A stretch of 64,000 nt of DNA from Micromonospora sp. WMMA1947 (GTDB taxonomy: Bacteria; Actinomycetota; Actinomycetes; Mycobacteriales; Micromonosporaceae): positions 5,475,001-5,539,000 of the forward strand of contig NZ_CP114909.1 of the NCBI RefSeq assembly GCF_027497355.1. Reading direction: 5' to 3'. This document shows, piece by piece, positions 8,441 to 22,644 of the stretch (positions are counted from its first letter, which is position 1; every line of letters starts with the position of its first letter). The translations under genes and the position numbers were made by a program. The notes below the pieces were generated by a model that saw only the letters and a list, made by a program, of their open reading frames with translations, did not search any database and was not told where the DNA came from.

Positions 8441-9076
8441 TTGGCGGATCCGATGACCATCGCCTCCGGCATCTCCGCGGCGGGCGCGATCGTCTCGGCC
8501 TGGCAGTTACGCCGCCGCGCGCTGCGCGCCGAAGCCGAGATCGACCTGCTCCAGGCCGAACTGGCCGCCGAGCGGCACGCCGCCAGCCACGACCCGCTCA
8601 CCGGGCTGCCGAACCGCCGCGCGTTCTTCCGGCTCGCCGCCGCCCTGCTCACCGACCCCGCCGGCCAGCCGCTCGTCGCCGTCGTGCTCGACCTGGACAA
8701 CTTCAAGCAGGTCAACGACCGCTACGGGCACGCCGCCGGAGACCAGGTGCTGGTCTGCGTGGCGCAGCGCCTGGCCGCGTTCGCCGGGCCCAACCTGGTC
8801 GCCCGGCTCGGCGGCGACGAGTTCGCCGGCCTGCTCGCCAGCCCGACGCCGGACCGCCGGTGGATCGAGCACGCCACCCGGCGGCTCTGCGAGGCGCTCG
8901 CCGCGCCGATCCCCCTCGGGGCGCGCAGCATCCAGGTCACCGCCTCGGTCGGGCTCGCGCCGGTGCACTGCCCCACCCAGCTCACCGACGCGCTCTGCCG
9001 CGCCGACGCGGCCATGTACGAGGCGAAGACGCTCGGCGCCGCCCGCCCGGCGCGCCAGCTCGTCGCGGAGTGCTGA
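8441..9076 (+). CDS. GGDEF-domain protein (diguanylate cyclase)
   Basis: A 211-residue protein predicted to make cyclic di-GMP from GTP. After a short hydrophobic N-terminus and a coiled-coil-like helix (residues about 15-45) comes one GGDEF domain with HDPLTGLPNRRAF, DLDNFKQVNDRYGH and an intact LGGDEFAG active site. The product-inhibition RxxD motif, expected 9-6 residues before GGDEF, is replaced by AGPN, so feedback control through the usual I-site is absent. No EAL or sensory domain is attached. I chose the TTG start at 8441 because GAGGAGG lies just upstream; the ATG four codons later is an alternative. It is divergent from the DUF397/Xre pair. Confidence 0.88.
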   Translation: MADPMTIASGISAAGAIVSAWQLRRRALRAEAEIDLLQAELAAERHAASHDPLTGLPNRRAFFRLAAALLTDPAGQPLVAVVLDLDNFKQVNDRYGHAAGDQVLVCVAQRLAAFAGPNLVARLGGDEFAGLLASPTPDRRWIEHATRRLCEALAAPIPLGARSIQVTASVGLAPVHCPTQLTDALCRADAAMYEAKTLGAARPARQLVAEC

Positions 9077-9098
9077 CCGCGCTCCGCCCTTCGGTGGG

Positions 9099-9593
9099 TC
9101 AGCGCCAGCCGTAGCCGGCGCGCAACGCCTGCCCGACCCGGTCGAACCGGGGCCGGTCCAGCACCGCGCCCTCGCGGCGAATGCTGTCCTCGCGCATGGT
9201 GAGCACCCGGTCCAGGCGTACCCAGCTCGGCCGATTGTCCCGGTCCCACTCCCCCGGGCCGAGCGCCAGCCAGTGCCGCTGGCCGTCCCGGTCACTCTGA
9301 CTGGACAGCATCAGCCCGAACAACGTGCGGCTGTTCCGGCCCACCACCAGCACCGGGCGGTCCTTGCCCTGGCGCGGGTCGTCCTCGTACGGCACCCACG
9401 TCCAGACGATCTCGCCCGGGTCGGCCTGGCCGTCCGGCTCCGGCGCGTACGACAGCTCGCGGCGCTGCAACGCGCTGACCTGGCGGCGGCGCGCGACCTG
9501 GGCCGGGATCGGCCCGCCGGGGCGGGCGGGGGCGGGCACGCCCCGGGTGATCCGGCCGAGCCGCGACGCCACGTTCTTCAACAGACCTGCCAC
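9099..9593 (-). CDS. PemK/MazF-like protein, probably a solitary toxin-family member
   Basis: A 164-residue protein whose C-terminal two thirds match the PemK/MazF fold: DPGEIVWTWVPYEDDP followed by KDRPVLVVGRN, the strand pattern of the endoribonuclease barrel. The N-terminal 50 residues are basic and Pro/Arg-rich, an extension not found in short MazF toxins. No antitoxin gene is adjacent (the neighbours are GGDEF and DUF4291 genes in other orientations), so a toxin role is doubtful. Conserved stand-alone members are common in actinobacteria. The GTG start at 9593 is preceded by TAGGCT at 7 bases (leaderless). Confidence 0.7.
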   Translation of the reverse strand: MAGLLKNVASRLGRITRGVPAPARPGGPIPAQVARRRQVSALQRRELSYAPEPDGQADPGEIVWTWVPYEDDPRQGKDRPVLVVGRNSRTLFGLMLSSQSDRDGQRHWLALGPGEWDRDNRPSWVRLDRVLTMREDSIRREGAVLDRPRFDRVGQALRAGYGWR

Positions 9594-9600
9594 GGCGGGC

Positions 9601-9606
9601 AGCCTA
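9601..9606 (-). promoter_or_regulatory. -10 box TAGGCT for a leaderless PemK-like gene
   Basis: Minus-strand TAGGCT lies 7 bases before the GTG start at 9593. No Shine-Dalgarno sequence is visible. Confidence 0.45.
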
Positions 9607-9672
9607 TCGGCCGGGGTACGCGGCCGATGGAATCGGGTCGCCGGTGCGGGTACGCGGTGCCATCATGCCCCG

Positions 9673-10269
9673 GTGACAGTGCCCCGCCACCAGATCCGCG
9701 CCACGTTCACCGACACGTCGGTCACCGTCTACCAGGCGTACCCGCCGGAGATCGCCGACGCGGCACTGCGCGCAGGCCGGTTCGTGCCGCCGTTCAAGCG
9801 GGAGCGGATGACTTGGATCAAGCCGTCGTTCCGCTGGATGATGTACCGCTGCGGCTGGGCCCTCAAGCCGGGCCAGGAACGGGTGCTGGCGGTCGACATC
9901 AGCCGGGCCGGCTTCGAGTGTGCCCTGCGGCACGCCTGCCTCAGCAGCTACGACCCGCGCCTGCACCCGGACCGGGAGGCGTGGCGGCAGCGCCTGCGGG
10001 TCAGCCCGGTGCGGGTGCAGTGGGATCCGGAACGCTCGCTGCGGCTGGCGCCCCTGTCGTACCGCTCGCTGCAGGTCGGGCTGACCGGCGACGCGGTACG
10101 CCGATACGTCGACGAGTGGACGGTGGGGCTCACCGACGTCACCGGGCTGGCCCGGTCGGTGCACGGCCGGCTCACCGACGGCGACGAGGCCGGGGCGACG
10201 GCGCTGCTGCCGGTGGAGCGGCCGTACCCGCTGCTGGCCGAGGTGGCCCGGATCGTCGACGCCGCCTGA
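9673..10269 (+). CDS. DUF4291 family protein
   Basis: A 198-residue protein recognised as DUF4291 by its early TVYQAYPPEIADAALRAGRF segment, PPFKRERMTWIKPSFRWMMYRCGW, and RVQWDPERSLRLAPLSYRSLQVGL. The family is widespread in bacteria and fungi and has no established function. I start it at GTG 9673. A CATCAT box 6 bases upstream resembles the leaderless arrangement of its neighbours but lacks the first T. It lies divergent from the PemK-like gene with only about 80 bases between their starts. Confidence 0.8.
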   Translation: MTVPRHQIRATFTDTSVTVYQAYPPEIADAALRAGRFVPPFKRERMTWIKPSFRWMMYRCGWALKPGQERVLAVDISRAGFECALRHACLSSYDPRLHPDREAWRQRLRVSPVRVQWDPERSLRLAPLSYRSLQVGLTGDAVRRYVDEWTVGLTDVTGLARSVHGRLTDGDEAGATALLPVERPYPLLAEVARIVDAA

Positions 10270-10331
10270 GCAACCCCGGCACCGCACGATGCGGGGCGGG
10301 CGCCGCGGGGCGGGGCGCCGCGAGGCGCGCT

Positions 10332-10384
10332 GTTAATAAGGGGCCCTTCTACTACCGGAGGCGTTAACAGGGGGCCCTTCCTTA
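10332..10384 (+). repeat. Pair of GTTAAYARGGGGCCCTTC elements
   Basis: GTTAATAAGGGGCCCTTCT (10332-10350) and GTTAACAGGGGGCCCTTCCT (10363-10382) are near-identical direct copies 31 bases apart, in the 125-base gap between DUF4291 and NUDIX. Each contains the GGGCCC palindrome. They look like a dispersed intergenic element. A genome-wide count would be needed to show this. Confidence 0.5.
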
Positions 10385-10388
10385 CGCT
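10383..10388 (+). promoter_or_regulatory. -10 box TACGCT for a leaderless NUDIX gene
   Basis: TACGCT ends 6 bases before the GTG at 10395 and directly follows the second repeat copy, so the repeat pair lies in the -35 and upstream region of this promoter. Confidence 0.5.
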
Positions 10389-10394
10389 GGGGGC

Positions 10395-10907
10395 GTGCAG
10401 CTACCCGACGATCTGCCGCTGTTCGAGCGCAGCGCGGTGCGGCTGGTGGTGCTCGACACCACCGACCGCCTGCTGCTGTTCCACACCCGCGACCCGGATC
10501 ACCCGGACCTCGGCGTGTGGTGGGAGCTACCCGGCGGCGGGCTGGACCCGGGCGAGACGTACCGGGAGGCGGCCGTCCGCGAACTGCGCGAGGAAACCGG
10601 CATTGCCATCGGCCCGGGCGAGGTGGGCGCGCCGACGTGGCGACGGCGGGCCAGCTTCCGGCACCGGCAACGCCGCCACCTCCAGGACGAGGTGATCGTG
10701 GCGGTACGGCTGCCCGGCCCCGGGCTGGACGTGGACGAGGCGCTGCGGCTGGACTACGAGGTGGAGGACTACTTCGGGTTCCGCTGGTGGCCGCTGGCCG
10801 AGGTGCTCACCGAGCGGCCGCGCTGCTACCCCGGGCGGCTGCCCGAACTGCTGCCCGCTTTCCTGGCCGGTGAGGAGATCGACGAGCCGTTCGAGCTGTG
10901 GTCCTGA
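10395..10907 (+). CDS. NUDIX hydrolase
   Basis: A 170-residue pyrophosphohydrolase. The Nudix box is complete: GGGLDPGETYREAAVRELREETGI gives G-x5-E-x7-R-E-U-x-E-E-x-G-U with the metal-binding glutamates. Family enzymes hydrolyse nucleoside diphosphates linked to another group. The substrate here is not evident. An aromatic stretch FGFRWWPLAEV follows, typical of MutT-like actinobacterial members. The start is a GTG with a TACGCT -10 box. The serpin-like gene follows 43 bases downstream in the same direction. Confidence 0.9.
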   Translation: MQLPDDLPLFERSAVRLVVLDTTDRLLLFHTRDPDHPDLGVWWELPGGGLDPGETYREAAVRELREETGIAIGPGEVGAPTWRRRASFRHRQRRHLQDEVIVAVRLPGPGLDVDEALRLDYEVEDYFGFRWWPLAEVLTERPRCYPGRLPELLPAFLAGEEIDEPFELWS

Positions 10908-10950
10908 GCGCGGGCGTGCCACGCGGCGCGCGAGCGGGCAGAGTGGAGCG

Positions 10951-12159
10951 GTGACTCCCCTGCGCGCACCACTGGCCCGTTACGCCGAGCGGCTGCACCG
11001 CGCCGCCGGCGACACCCACCACGTCGCCTCCCCGCTGGGCGCCTGGCTGCTGCTGGCGCTGACCGGCCCGGCCGCCACCGGCGACGCCCGCGCGGCGCTG
11101 GCCGAGGCACTGGGTGCCGATCCGGACGACGCCGCCGCCGAGGCCCGGGCGTTGCTCGCCGCGCCGCACCCGATGGTCGCCGCCGCCACCGCGCTGTGGG
11201 AACGCACCCCGGCTCCGGAGCTGGCCGCGTGGCGGGCCACCCTGCCGGACGCCACCGAAAAAGGCCCGCTGCCCGACCAGGCGGCACTCGACGCCTGGGC
11301 CCGGGAGCGTACCGGCGGGCTGATCGACCGCTTCCCGGTCGACCTCGCCCCGGACACGCTGCTGGTCCTGGCCAACGCGCTCGCGACCCGGGTGTCGTGG
11401 GCCGACCCGTTCGACACCGCCCCGGCCACCGAACTGGGCGCGGGCAGCGCCTGGTCGGGCCGGCTGAGCCGGGTGCTGCGGACGCCGCCGTCCGGGCACC
11501 GCTGCTGGGTGGCGGCCACCGACCGGGCCGGGGACGTGGCGGTGCACGCGGTGCCGGCCGGCGACGACGGCGCCGGCATGCTCGTGGTGTCGGTGGCCGC
11601 CGCGCCCGAGGTACCGGCCGCCGACGTGCTGGCCGCCGCGCAGGAGCTGGCGAGCGCCGCCGCGCTCCTGCCGGACTCCATGCCGGGCCGCCGGTCGCTG
11701 TACGACCTTCCGCTGGGCGAGACACCGCTGTGGACGGTGCGGGAGGAGCCGATCCTGACGTTCGAGGCGAACCCCCGGGTGGAACGCGCCACCGCGGTGC
11801 TGCCCTGCTGGTCGGCGCGCAGCCGGCACGACCTGACCGCGCCCGGGTTCGGCTTCGACGCGGCGGCGCGGGCACTCGGCGAGCTGCTGGGCATGACCGG
11901 GCCGGGGTTCGACGCCGCGCAGTCCGCGGTGGCCCGGTTCGGCCGCCACGGCTTCGAGGCGGCCGCGGTGACCGGGTTCTTCACGGTGACCAGCGCGCCG
12001 CCGGAGCGGGTCGCCCGCGTCGCGGAGCTGCGCTTCGGTCACCCGTACGCGGTGGTCGCGGTGACCACCGACCCGGCCGGTGGGCCGTGGCACGCGCTGC
12101 CTGTCTACTCCGCCTGGGTGGCCGATCCGGAGGAGTTGCCCGCCGACGAGGCCGGGTAG
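10951..12159 (+). CDS. Serpin-like protein
   Basis: A 402-residue protein with the serpin fold signature: the helix-sheet segment LVLANALATRVSWADPF corresponds to the NALYFKGxWxxPF motif, and near the C-terminus RFGHPYAVVAVT followed by a final strand resembles the RPFLFLI strand of serpins. No signal peptide is evident, so it would act inside the cell or be an inactive relative. The reactive-centre loop near GFFTVTSAPP is short compared with inhibitory serpins, so protease inhibition is uncertain. Its end overlaps the end of the DUF885 gene by 55 bases on the opposite strand. Start GTG 10951; a CAGAGT box 6 bases upstream is a weak leaderless promoter candidate. Confidence 0.65.
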   Translation: MTPLRAPLARYAERLHRAAGDTHHVASPLGAWLLLALTGPAATGDARAALAEALGADPDDAAAEARALLAAPHPMVAAATALWERTPAPELAAWRATLPDATEKGPLPDQAALDAWARERTGGLIDRFPVDLAPDTLLVLANALATRVSWADPFDTAPATELGAGSAWSGRLSRVLRTPPSGHRCWVAATDRAGDVAVHAVPAGDDGAGMLVVSVAAAPEVPAADVLAAAQELASAAALLPDSMPGRRSLYDLPLGETPLWTVREEPILTFEANPRVERATAVLPCWSARSRHDLTAPGFGFDAAARALGELLGMTGPGFDAAQSAVARFGRHGFEAAAVTGFFTVTSAPPERVARVAELRFGHPYAVVAVTTDPAGGPWHALPVYSAWVADPEELPADEAG

Positions 12160-13751
12160 GCGGCGAGCGCGCTGGTGAGCTGGTCCAGTCCCAGCGAGCC
12201 GAGTTCCAGCGCCCGGTTGTGGAACGCGCGCCGGTCGCCGGGGAACGCCGCGCGGCCGTCGCGCCACACCCGCTCCCCTACCTTGTAGGTGAGCGCCTGC
12301 CCGGGCCGGCCCAGGTACCGGGCGACTTCCAGTGGCGCGTACGGGCCCTGGTGGCAGCGGTCGCGCAGCAGGTCCAGCGCGGCCTGCGGCGTCCACGGCG
12401 TGCTGCCGCCGGGCATCGGCAGCCGTAGGTGCAGGCCGATGTCGAGCACCACCCGGGCCGCCCGCAGCAACTGCATGAACAGGTGGCCCAGCCGGGCGCC
12501 CGGCTGCTCGTAGAGTCCGAGTTCGTCCATCAGCCCCTCGGCGTACAGGGCCCAGCCCTCCTGGGCGCCGGAGAGCCCGCCGAGCAGGTTCAGCCGCTGC
12601 CCGGGGCCACCCCGGCACGCCTCCGCGCCGAGATGCAGATGGTGGCCGGGAACGCCCTCGTGGTACGCGGTGCTGTACGCCCACCAGGTCGGGAAGCGCT
12701 CCTGTCCCTCGGGCAGCAGCCAGGAGACCCGGCCCGGCCGGGTCAGGTCCCGCGACGGCGCGATGTAGGCGGTGCCGCCCGACGTGGTGACCCGTGACTC
12801 GATGCGCCGCAGCGGCGCGGGGATGTCGAAGTGCGTACCGTGCATCCGCTCGGTGGTGGCCTCCAGCAGCTCCTGGAGCCAGGCGGCGAATTCGTCCCGG
12901 CTGCCCAGCACACCTGGCGCGTCGGGGCGGTCGAGCCGTTGAAGCACCTCGGGCACCGTGCCGCCCAGGGCCTTCGCCTCGGCGACGAGTTCCGCCTCGA
13001 TCGTGGTGAACTCGTCCCAGCCCCACTCGTACAGCTCGCGCAGGTCTGGTTCCGTGCCGAGGAAGGTCCGCACCCAGAGCGCGTACCGTGCCGGGCCGAA
13101 CGCCTCGTCGTCGCGCGCGAGCGGCGCGAGGTCCGCGGTGAGCGTCGTGGCGAACCTCCGGTACGCCTCCCGCGCGTCCCGCGCCACCGCCTGCAACGAC
13201 GCGCGCTGCGGGCCGTCGCCGTAGCGCTGCACGAGCGCCGTGTCCTCGTCGATCCAGGTGCGGCAGCGCTGCGTCACCAGGTCCACCTGGCGTCGCGTGG
13301 GCAGGTGACCGCGTTCGGCGGCGAGCAGCAGGCTCCGGGCGTACCCGTCGAGTGCGGCCGGGATCGCGGCCTGGCGGGCGCCGACGCGGGCCCAGCCGTC
13401 CTCGGAGGCCGCGCCCCCGGCGTCGCGGCCCGGCACTGCGGACTCGACGCACTGGCGGATGAGCTGGAGCGGGCCGGTGGCCGCGACGTGCAGTTCCCGC
13501 AGGTCCTCCCCGGCGTCGTGGAAGGCGATCCGGGCGCGCAGCCGTTCGGTGAGGTGAGCGTGCAGCGGGGTGATGGGGAGCGCCTCGATCCGGCGCAGGG
13601 CGCGGGCGGCAAGATCGGCGCGGGCCTGGTGACCGTCCGGGCTGTAGTCGGTGAGCCCGTCGACGTCCTGCTCACCGGCCTCGACCACCGCCGCGCACGG
13701 ATCGAGGCGGGCCGCCTCCCGCAGCAACCCGTCGGTGACGTCCTCGCTCAT
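12105..13751 (-). CDS. DUF885 family predicted metallopeptidase-like protein
   Basis: A 548-residue protein of the DUF885 family, mostly alpha-helical. It carries YHEGVPGHHLH, an HExxxGHH-type site similar to zinc metallopeptidases, and later GWALYAEGLMDELG, whose Glu is the probable third ligand. Some family members are secreted or lipoproteins, but this one has no signal sequence. Substrate unknown. I chose ATG 13751, supported by TAGCAT 7 bases upstream. A longer frame to 13814 would read through the hairpin downstream of the biosynthetic operon and is not used. Confidence 0.85.
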   Translation of the reverse strand: MSEDVTDGLLREAARLDPCAAVVEAGEQDVDGLTDYSPDGHQARADLAARALRRIEALPITPLHAHLTERLRARIAFHDAGEDLRELHVAATGPLQLIRQCVESAVPGRDAGGAASEDGWARVGARQAAIPAALDGYARSLLLAAERGHLPTRRQVDLVTQRCRTWIDEDTALVQRYGDGPQRASLQAVARDAREAYRRFATTLTADLAPLARDDEAFGPARYALWVRTFLGTEPDLRELYEWGWDEFTTIEAELVAEAKALGGTVPEVLQRLDRPDAPGVLGSRDEFAAWLQELLEATTERMHGTHFDIPAPLRRIESRVTTSGGTAYIAPSRDLTRPGRVSWLLPEGQERFPTWWAYSTAYHEGVPGHHLHLGAEACRGGPGQRLNLLGGLSGAQEGWALYAEGLMDELGLYEQPGARLGHLFMQLLRAARVVLDIGLHLRLPMPGGSTPWTPQAALDLLRDRCHQGPYAPLEVARYLGRPGQALTYKVGERVWRDGRAAFPGDRRAFHNRALELGSLGLDQLTSALAAYPASSAGNSSGSATQAE

Positions 13752-13758
13752 CGCACCG

Positions 13759-13764
13759 ATGCTA
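13759..13764 (-). promoter_or_regulatory. -10 box TAGCAT for a leaderless DUF885 gene
   Basis: Minus-strand TAGCAT lies 7 bases before the ATG at 13751, between that start and the operon hairpin. This shows the gene has its own promoter separate from the upstream biosynthetic operon. Confidence 0.5.
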
Positions 13765-13771
13765 GCCCCGG

Positions 13772-13828
13772 TGATCAAGGAGTTCGTGCCTGCCGGAGGG
13801 CCCGGAAAGGACACGAACTCCTTGATCA
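13772..13828 (-). terminator. 17-bp-stem hairpin ending the biosynthetic operon
   Basis: TGATCAAGGAGTTCGTG (13772-13788) and its exact reverse complement (13812-13828) flank a 23-base loop. It lies 19 bases after the stop of the last biosynthetic gene and before the DUF885 promoter, the expected place for transcription termination. There is no clear U-tract, as is common in actinobacteria. It could also be a dispersed palindromic element. Confidence 0.6.
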
Positions 13829-13846
13829 GCCGGATGGGCGACGGGG

Positions 13847-19332
<5,486 letters not shown>

Positions 19333-19333
<1 letters not shown>

Positions 19334-22300
19334 CAGTTGGTTCCCTCTTCCGCCGCGAGCAGCGCGGCGACCTCGGTGTCGGAGAGCCCGTCGAGTTCGG
19401 CGGCGATCCGCTGTTCGATCTGGGCGGCCAGGTCCGCCACCACGGGGCTGCTGAACAGCGCCCGCATGGGCAGGTCGACGTCGACCTCGGAGCGGATCCG
19501 GGCCATCGCCCGCATGCCGCGCAGCGAGTTGCCGCCGAGGGCGAAGAAGTCGTCGTGGGCGCCGACCTTCTCCACCTGGAGGATCTCGGCGTACACCTCG
19601 GCGACCAGACCCTCGGCGTCGGTGCGGGGGGCGACGTAGCTGTCCTGCGCCGCCTCGGTCGTCGCCGGGGCGGGCAGCGCGGTGCGGTCCAGCTTGCCGT
19701 TCGGCGTCAGCGGCAGCGCGTCCAGCCGCACCAGGGCGGCCGGCAGCAGGTGCGCGGGCAGCTCACGGGCCAGTTCGGCGCGGACCGAGTCCTCGTGGGC
19801 CGGGCCCACCAGGTAGCCGACGAGCATCGGCTCGCCGCCGTCGGTGCGGACCGCCGCGGCGGCGGCGCGCACGTCCGGGTGGGCCAGCAGCGCGGCCTCG
19901 ACCTCGCCCAGCTCGATGCGCATGCCGCGCACCTTGACCTGGTCGTCGCGGCGGCCCAGGTAGTCCAGCGTGCCGTCGGCACGCCAGCGGGCCAGGTCGC
20001 CGGTGGCGTACATCCGGGCGCCGGGCGGGCCGTACGGGCAGGGCAGGAACCGCTCGGCGGTCAGGCCGGGCCGGTCGTGGTAGCCGCGCGCCAGCTGGGT
20101 GCCGGTGACGTACAGCTCCCCCACCACGCCCGGGGGCACCGGCCGCAGGGCGGCGTCGAGCAGCAGCGCCCGGGTGTTCCAGGTGGGCGTGCCGATCGGC
20201 ACCGGGCCGGCCGGGACCGGCTCACCGGGGGCGATCCGAGCCGCGACGCAGCCCACCGTGGCCTCCGTCGGGCCGTACTCGTTGACGACGGCCACGTCGG
20301 GGTGCGCGGCCCGCCAGGCGGCGAGCTGCTCCCCGGTCAGCGCCTCGCCGCCGATCACCAGGTCGGCCGTCGGCGACAGCTCGCCGTCGAGCAGCGGCAG
20401 GTGGCTCGGCGTGACCTTGAGGAAGGCCGGCCGGCCACCGGCGCGGGCGGCCGGCTCGTCGATCGCGGCGAGCCGGACCGTGCCGCCGGCGGTGAGCGTG
20501 CCGAGCAGGCCGGTGACGGTGAGGTCGAACGACACCGGCGAGTGCAGCAGCGCCACCCCGGAAAGCCCCGGGTAGGTGGCCCGGGCCCAGGCCAGGTACG
20601 CGGTCACCGCCCGGTGCTCGACCACCACGCCCTTCGGTCGGCCGGTGGAGCCGGAGGTGTAGAGCACGTACGCCGGGTGCTCGGGGCGCAGCGGCGCGAC
20701 CCGGTCTGCGTCGGTGAGGTCGTCGCCGGACTGGTCCGAGCCGACCTCGCCGTCGAGCACCAGCGCGTCACCGGGCACCAGGGCGGCGGTCTCCGGGCTG
20801 GTCACCACCAGCGCGGGCGCGGCGTCGGCCAGCAGGTACGCGATCCGGCCCGCCGGGTACGCGGTGTCCACCGGCACGTACGCGGCGCCGGCCTTGAGCA
20901 CCGCCAGCATCGCCACGACGAGGTCGCAGGAGCGGGGCAGGGCCAGCGCGACCCGGGTCTCCGGGCCGGCGCCACGGGCCACCAGCAGCCGGGCGAGCCG
21001 GTTCGCGGCGGTGTTCAGCTCGCCGTAGCCCAGCGTCACGCCGTCGCACACCAGCGCCGCCGCGTCCGGGGTGGCGGCGGCCTGCCGCTGCACCTCGTCG
21101 ACCACTGTGGTCACCGGCACGTCGCGGGCGGTGTCGTTCCAGGTGCCGAGCACCTGCTCCCGTTCGGTGTCGGTGAGCAGCGGCAGCGCGCCGACCGTCC
21201 GCTCCGGCTCGGCGACCGCGGCGGCGAGCAGCCGCACGTAGCGGCGGACCACCGTCTCGGCCGTGGCCCTGTCGAACAGATCGGTGCGGTAGGCCAGGCG
21301 GCAGTCGCCGGTGGTGATGTCGAAGGCCAGGTCGTCCTTCGTGGTGCCCAGCTCCACCGGGTCGAGCCCGGAGTCCGGGATCCAGTTCAGGGCGGTCTGG
21401 AAGATCGGCTGCACCGACGGGTCACGCTGCGGGTCGACCGCCTCGACGATTTTCTGGAACGGCGTCTGCCCGTGCTCCATCGCGTCGATCAGGCCGTTGC
21501 GGACCCGGCCGAGCAGCGCCGCGAACGTCGGGTCGCCGGAGACGTCGCAACGCAGCGCCACCGGGTTGACGAACATGCCGATCAGCGGCGTCAGCTCCGG
21601 GTTGTCCCGGCCCGCGGTGGAGACGCCGACCACCACGTCGGCCTCGCCGGAGATCCGCGACAGCAGCGCCGCGAAACCGGCGAGCAGCACCATGTACGGG
21701 GTGGCCTGCGCGCCGGTGGCCAGCGCGCCGACGCGGTCCAGCAGCCCGTCGGGCAGCGTGAAGTGCACCTCGTCACCGGCGAAGCCGAGCTGGGCCGGGC
21801 GGGGCCGGTCCAGCGGCAGGCCGGTGACCGGCGGCGCGCCGGCCAGGTGACCGGTCCAGAACGCGAGCTGCCGGTCCAGTTCCTCGCCGGTGAGCTGCTG
21901 GCGCTGCCAGACCGCGAAGTCGGCGTACTGGATGGGCAGCTCGGGCAGGGCGGGCTCGGCGCCGGTGCGCGCGGCCTCGCGGAACGCGACCAGCTCGGCG
22001 TGGAACAGCACGGCCGAGTGGCTGTCGAAGACGGCGTGGTGCACCACGAACGCCAGCGCCAGCCCTTCGTCCATGCGGACCAGCCGGGCCCGCCACAGCG
22101 GCGCCGCGTCCAGCGGGATCGGCAGGCGCGCCATCTCGCCGCGGATGCGCTCGAACTCCGCCCGCTGCTCCCCGGCCGGCAGGTGGGTGATGTCGGTGAC
22201 GGGCAGCGGCACCGGCTCGTGGGCGCGCACGACCTGCACCAGTGCGCCGTCGTCGGTCCGCAGGTGGGTACGCAGCGCCTCGTGCCGGGCGATCACCCGG

Positions 22301-22458
22301 TTGACCACGTCACTGGCCGTGTCGGCGTCCACGCCGGCCGGGAACAGCCACGGGAGGGACACGTTGAACACCGGCGACCCGGCGTCGAGCTGGTTGGCCA
22401 TCCACACCCGCTCCTGGGCGTAGGAGGCCGGGAAGGTCCACTCCTGACCCGTGCTCAT
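19333..22458 (-). CDS. NRPS module C-A(Asn)-PCP
   Basis: A 1041-residue single module. Condensation domain about 8-430 (HHAVFDS at 140-146, with Ser in place of the usual Gly after Asp). Adenylation about 450-945 ([11 protein letters not shown] at 600-610), whose pocket residues read D-L-T-K-V-G-E-V-G plus Lys, matching the asparagine code (Asp codes normally have His-Ile at positions 7-8). PCP about 950-1020 (LGGNS, Ser978), then a short acidic C-terminus. I set the start at ATG 22458, which overlaps the MbtH stop as ATGA; the longer frame has no support. MbtH is directly upstream and probably assists this or the neighbouring A domains. It should accept the PKS product and pass the chain to the Ser module. 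Confidence 0.92.
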
Positions 22459-22643
22459 GAGAGGGCCTCGCGCACCGAGCGGGGACGCATGTCGGTCCAG
22501 ACCTCGTCGACGTGGGCCAGGCACTCCTCGCGGGTGCCGGCGAAGCCGGTGTCGTGCCAGCCGGCGGGCAGGTCCCGGTCGGCCGACCAGATCGAGTACT
22601 GCTCCTCGTCGTTGCGCACGACCAGGAATCGGGATTCGGCCAT
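22455..22643 (-). CDS. MbtH-like protein
   Basis: A 62-residue NRPS accessory protein. The MbtH pattern is present: N-x-E-x-Q-x-S-x-W in [13 protein letters not shown], then LPAGWHDTG with the conserved Pro-Gly-Trp, and the C-terminal [14 protein letters not shown]. MbtH proteins bind adenylation domains and raise their solubility and activity. Its stop overlaps the start of the Asn module by ATGA, so the two are translationally coupled and the Asn A domain is the most likely partner. Confidence 0.95.
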   Translation of the reverse strand: MAESRFLVVRNDEEQYSIWSADRDLPAGWHDTGFAGTREECLAHVDEVWTDMRPRSVREALS

Positions 22644-22644
22644 G

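Noticed and set aside
9099..9593. Complete toxin-antitoxin pair
   Set aside because: Only the PemK-like gene is present; no adjacent antitoxin frame with a ribosome site was seen.
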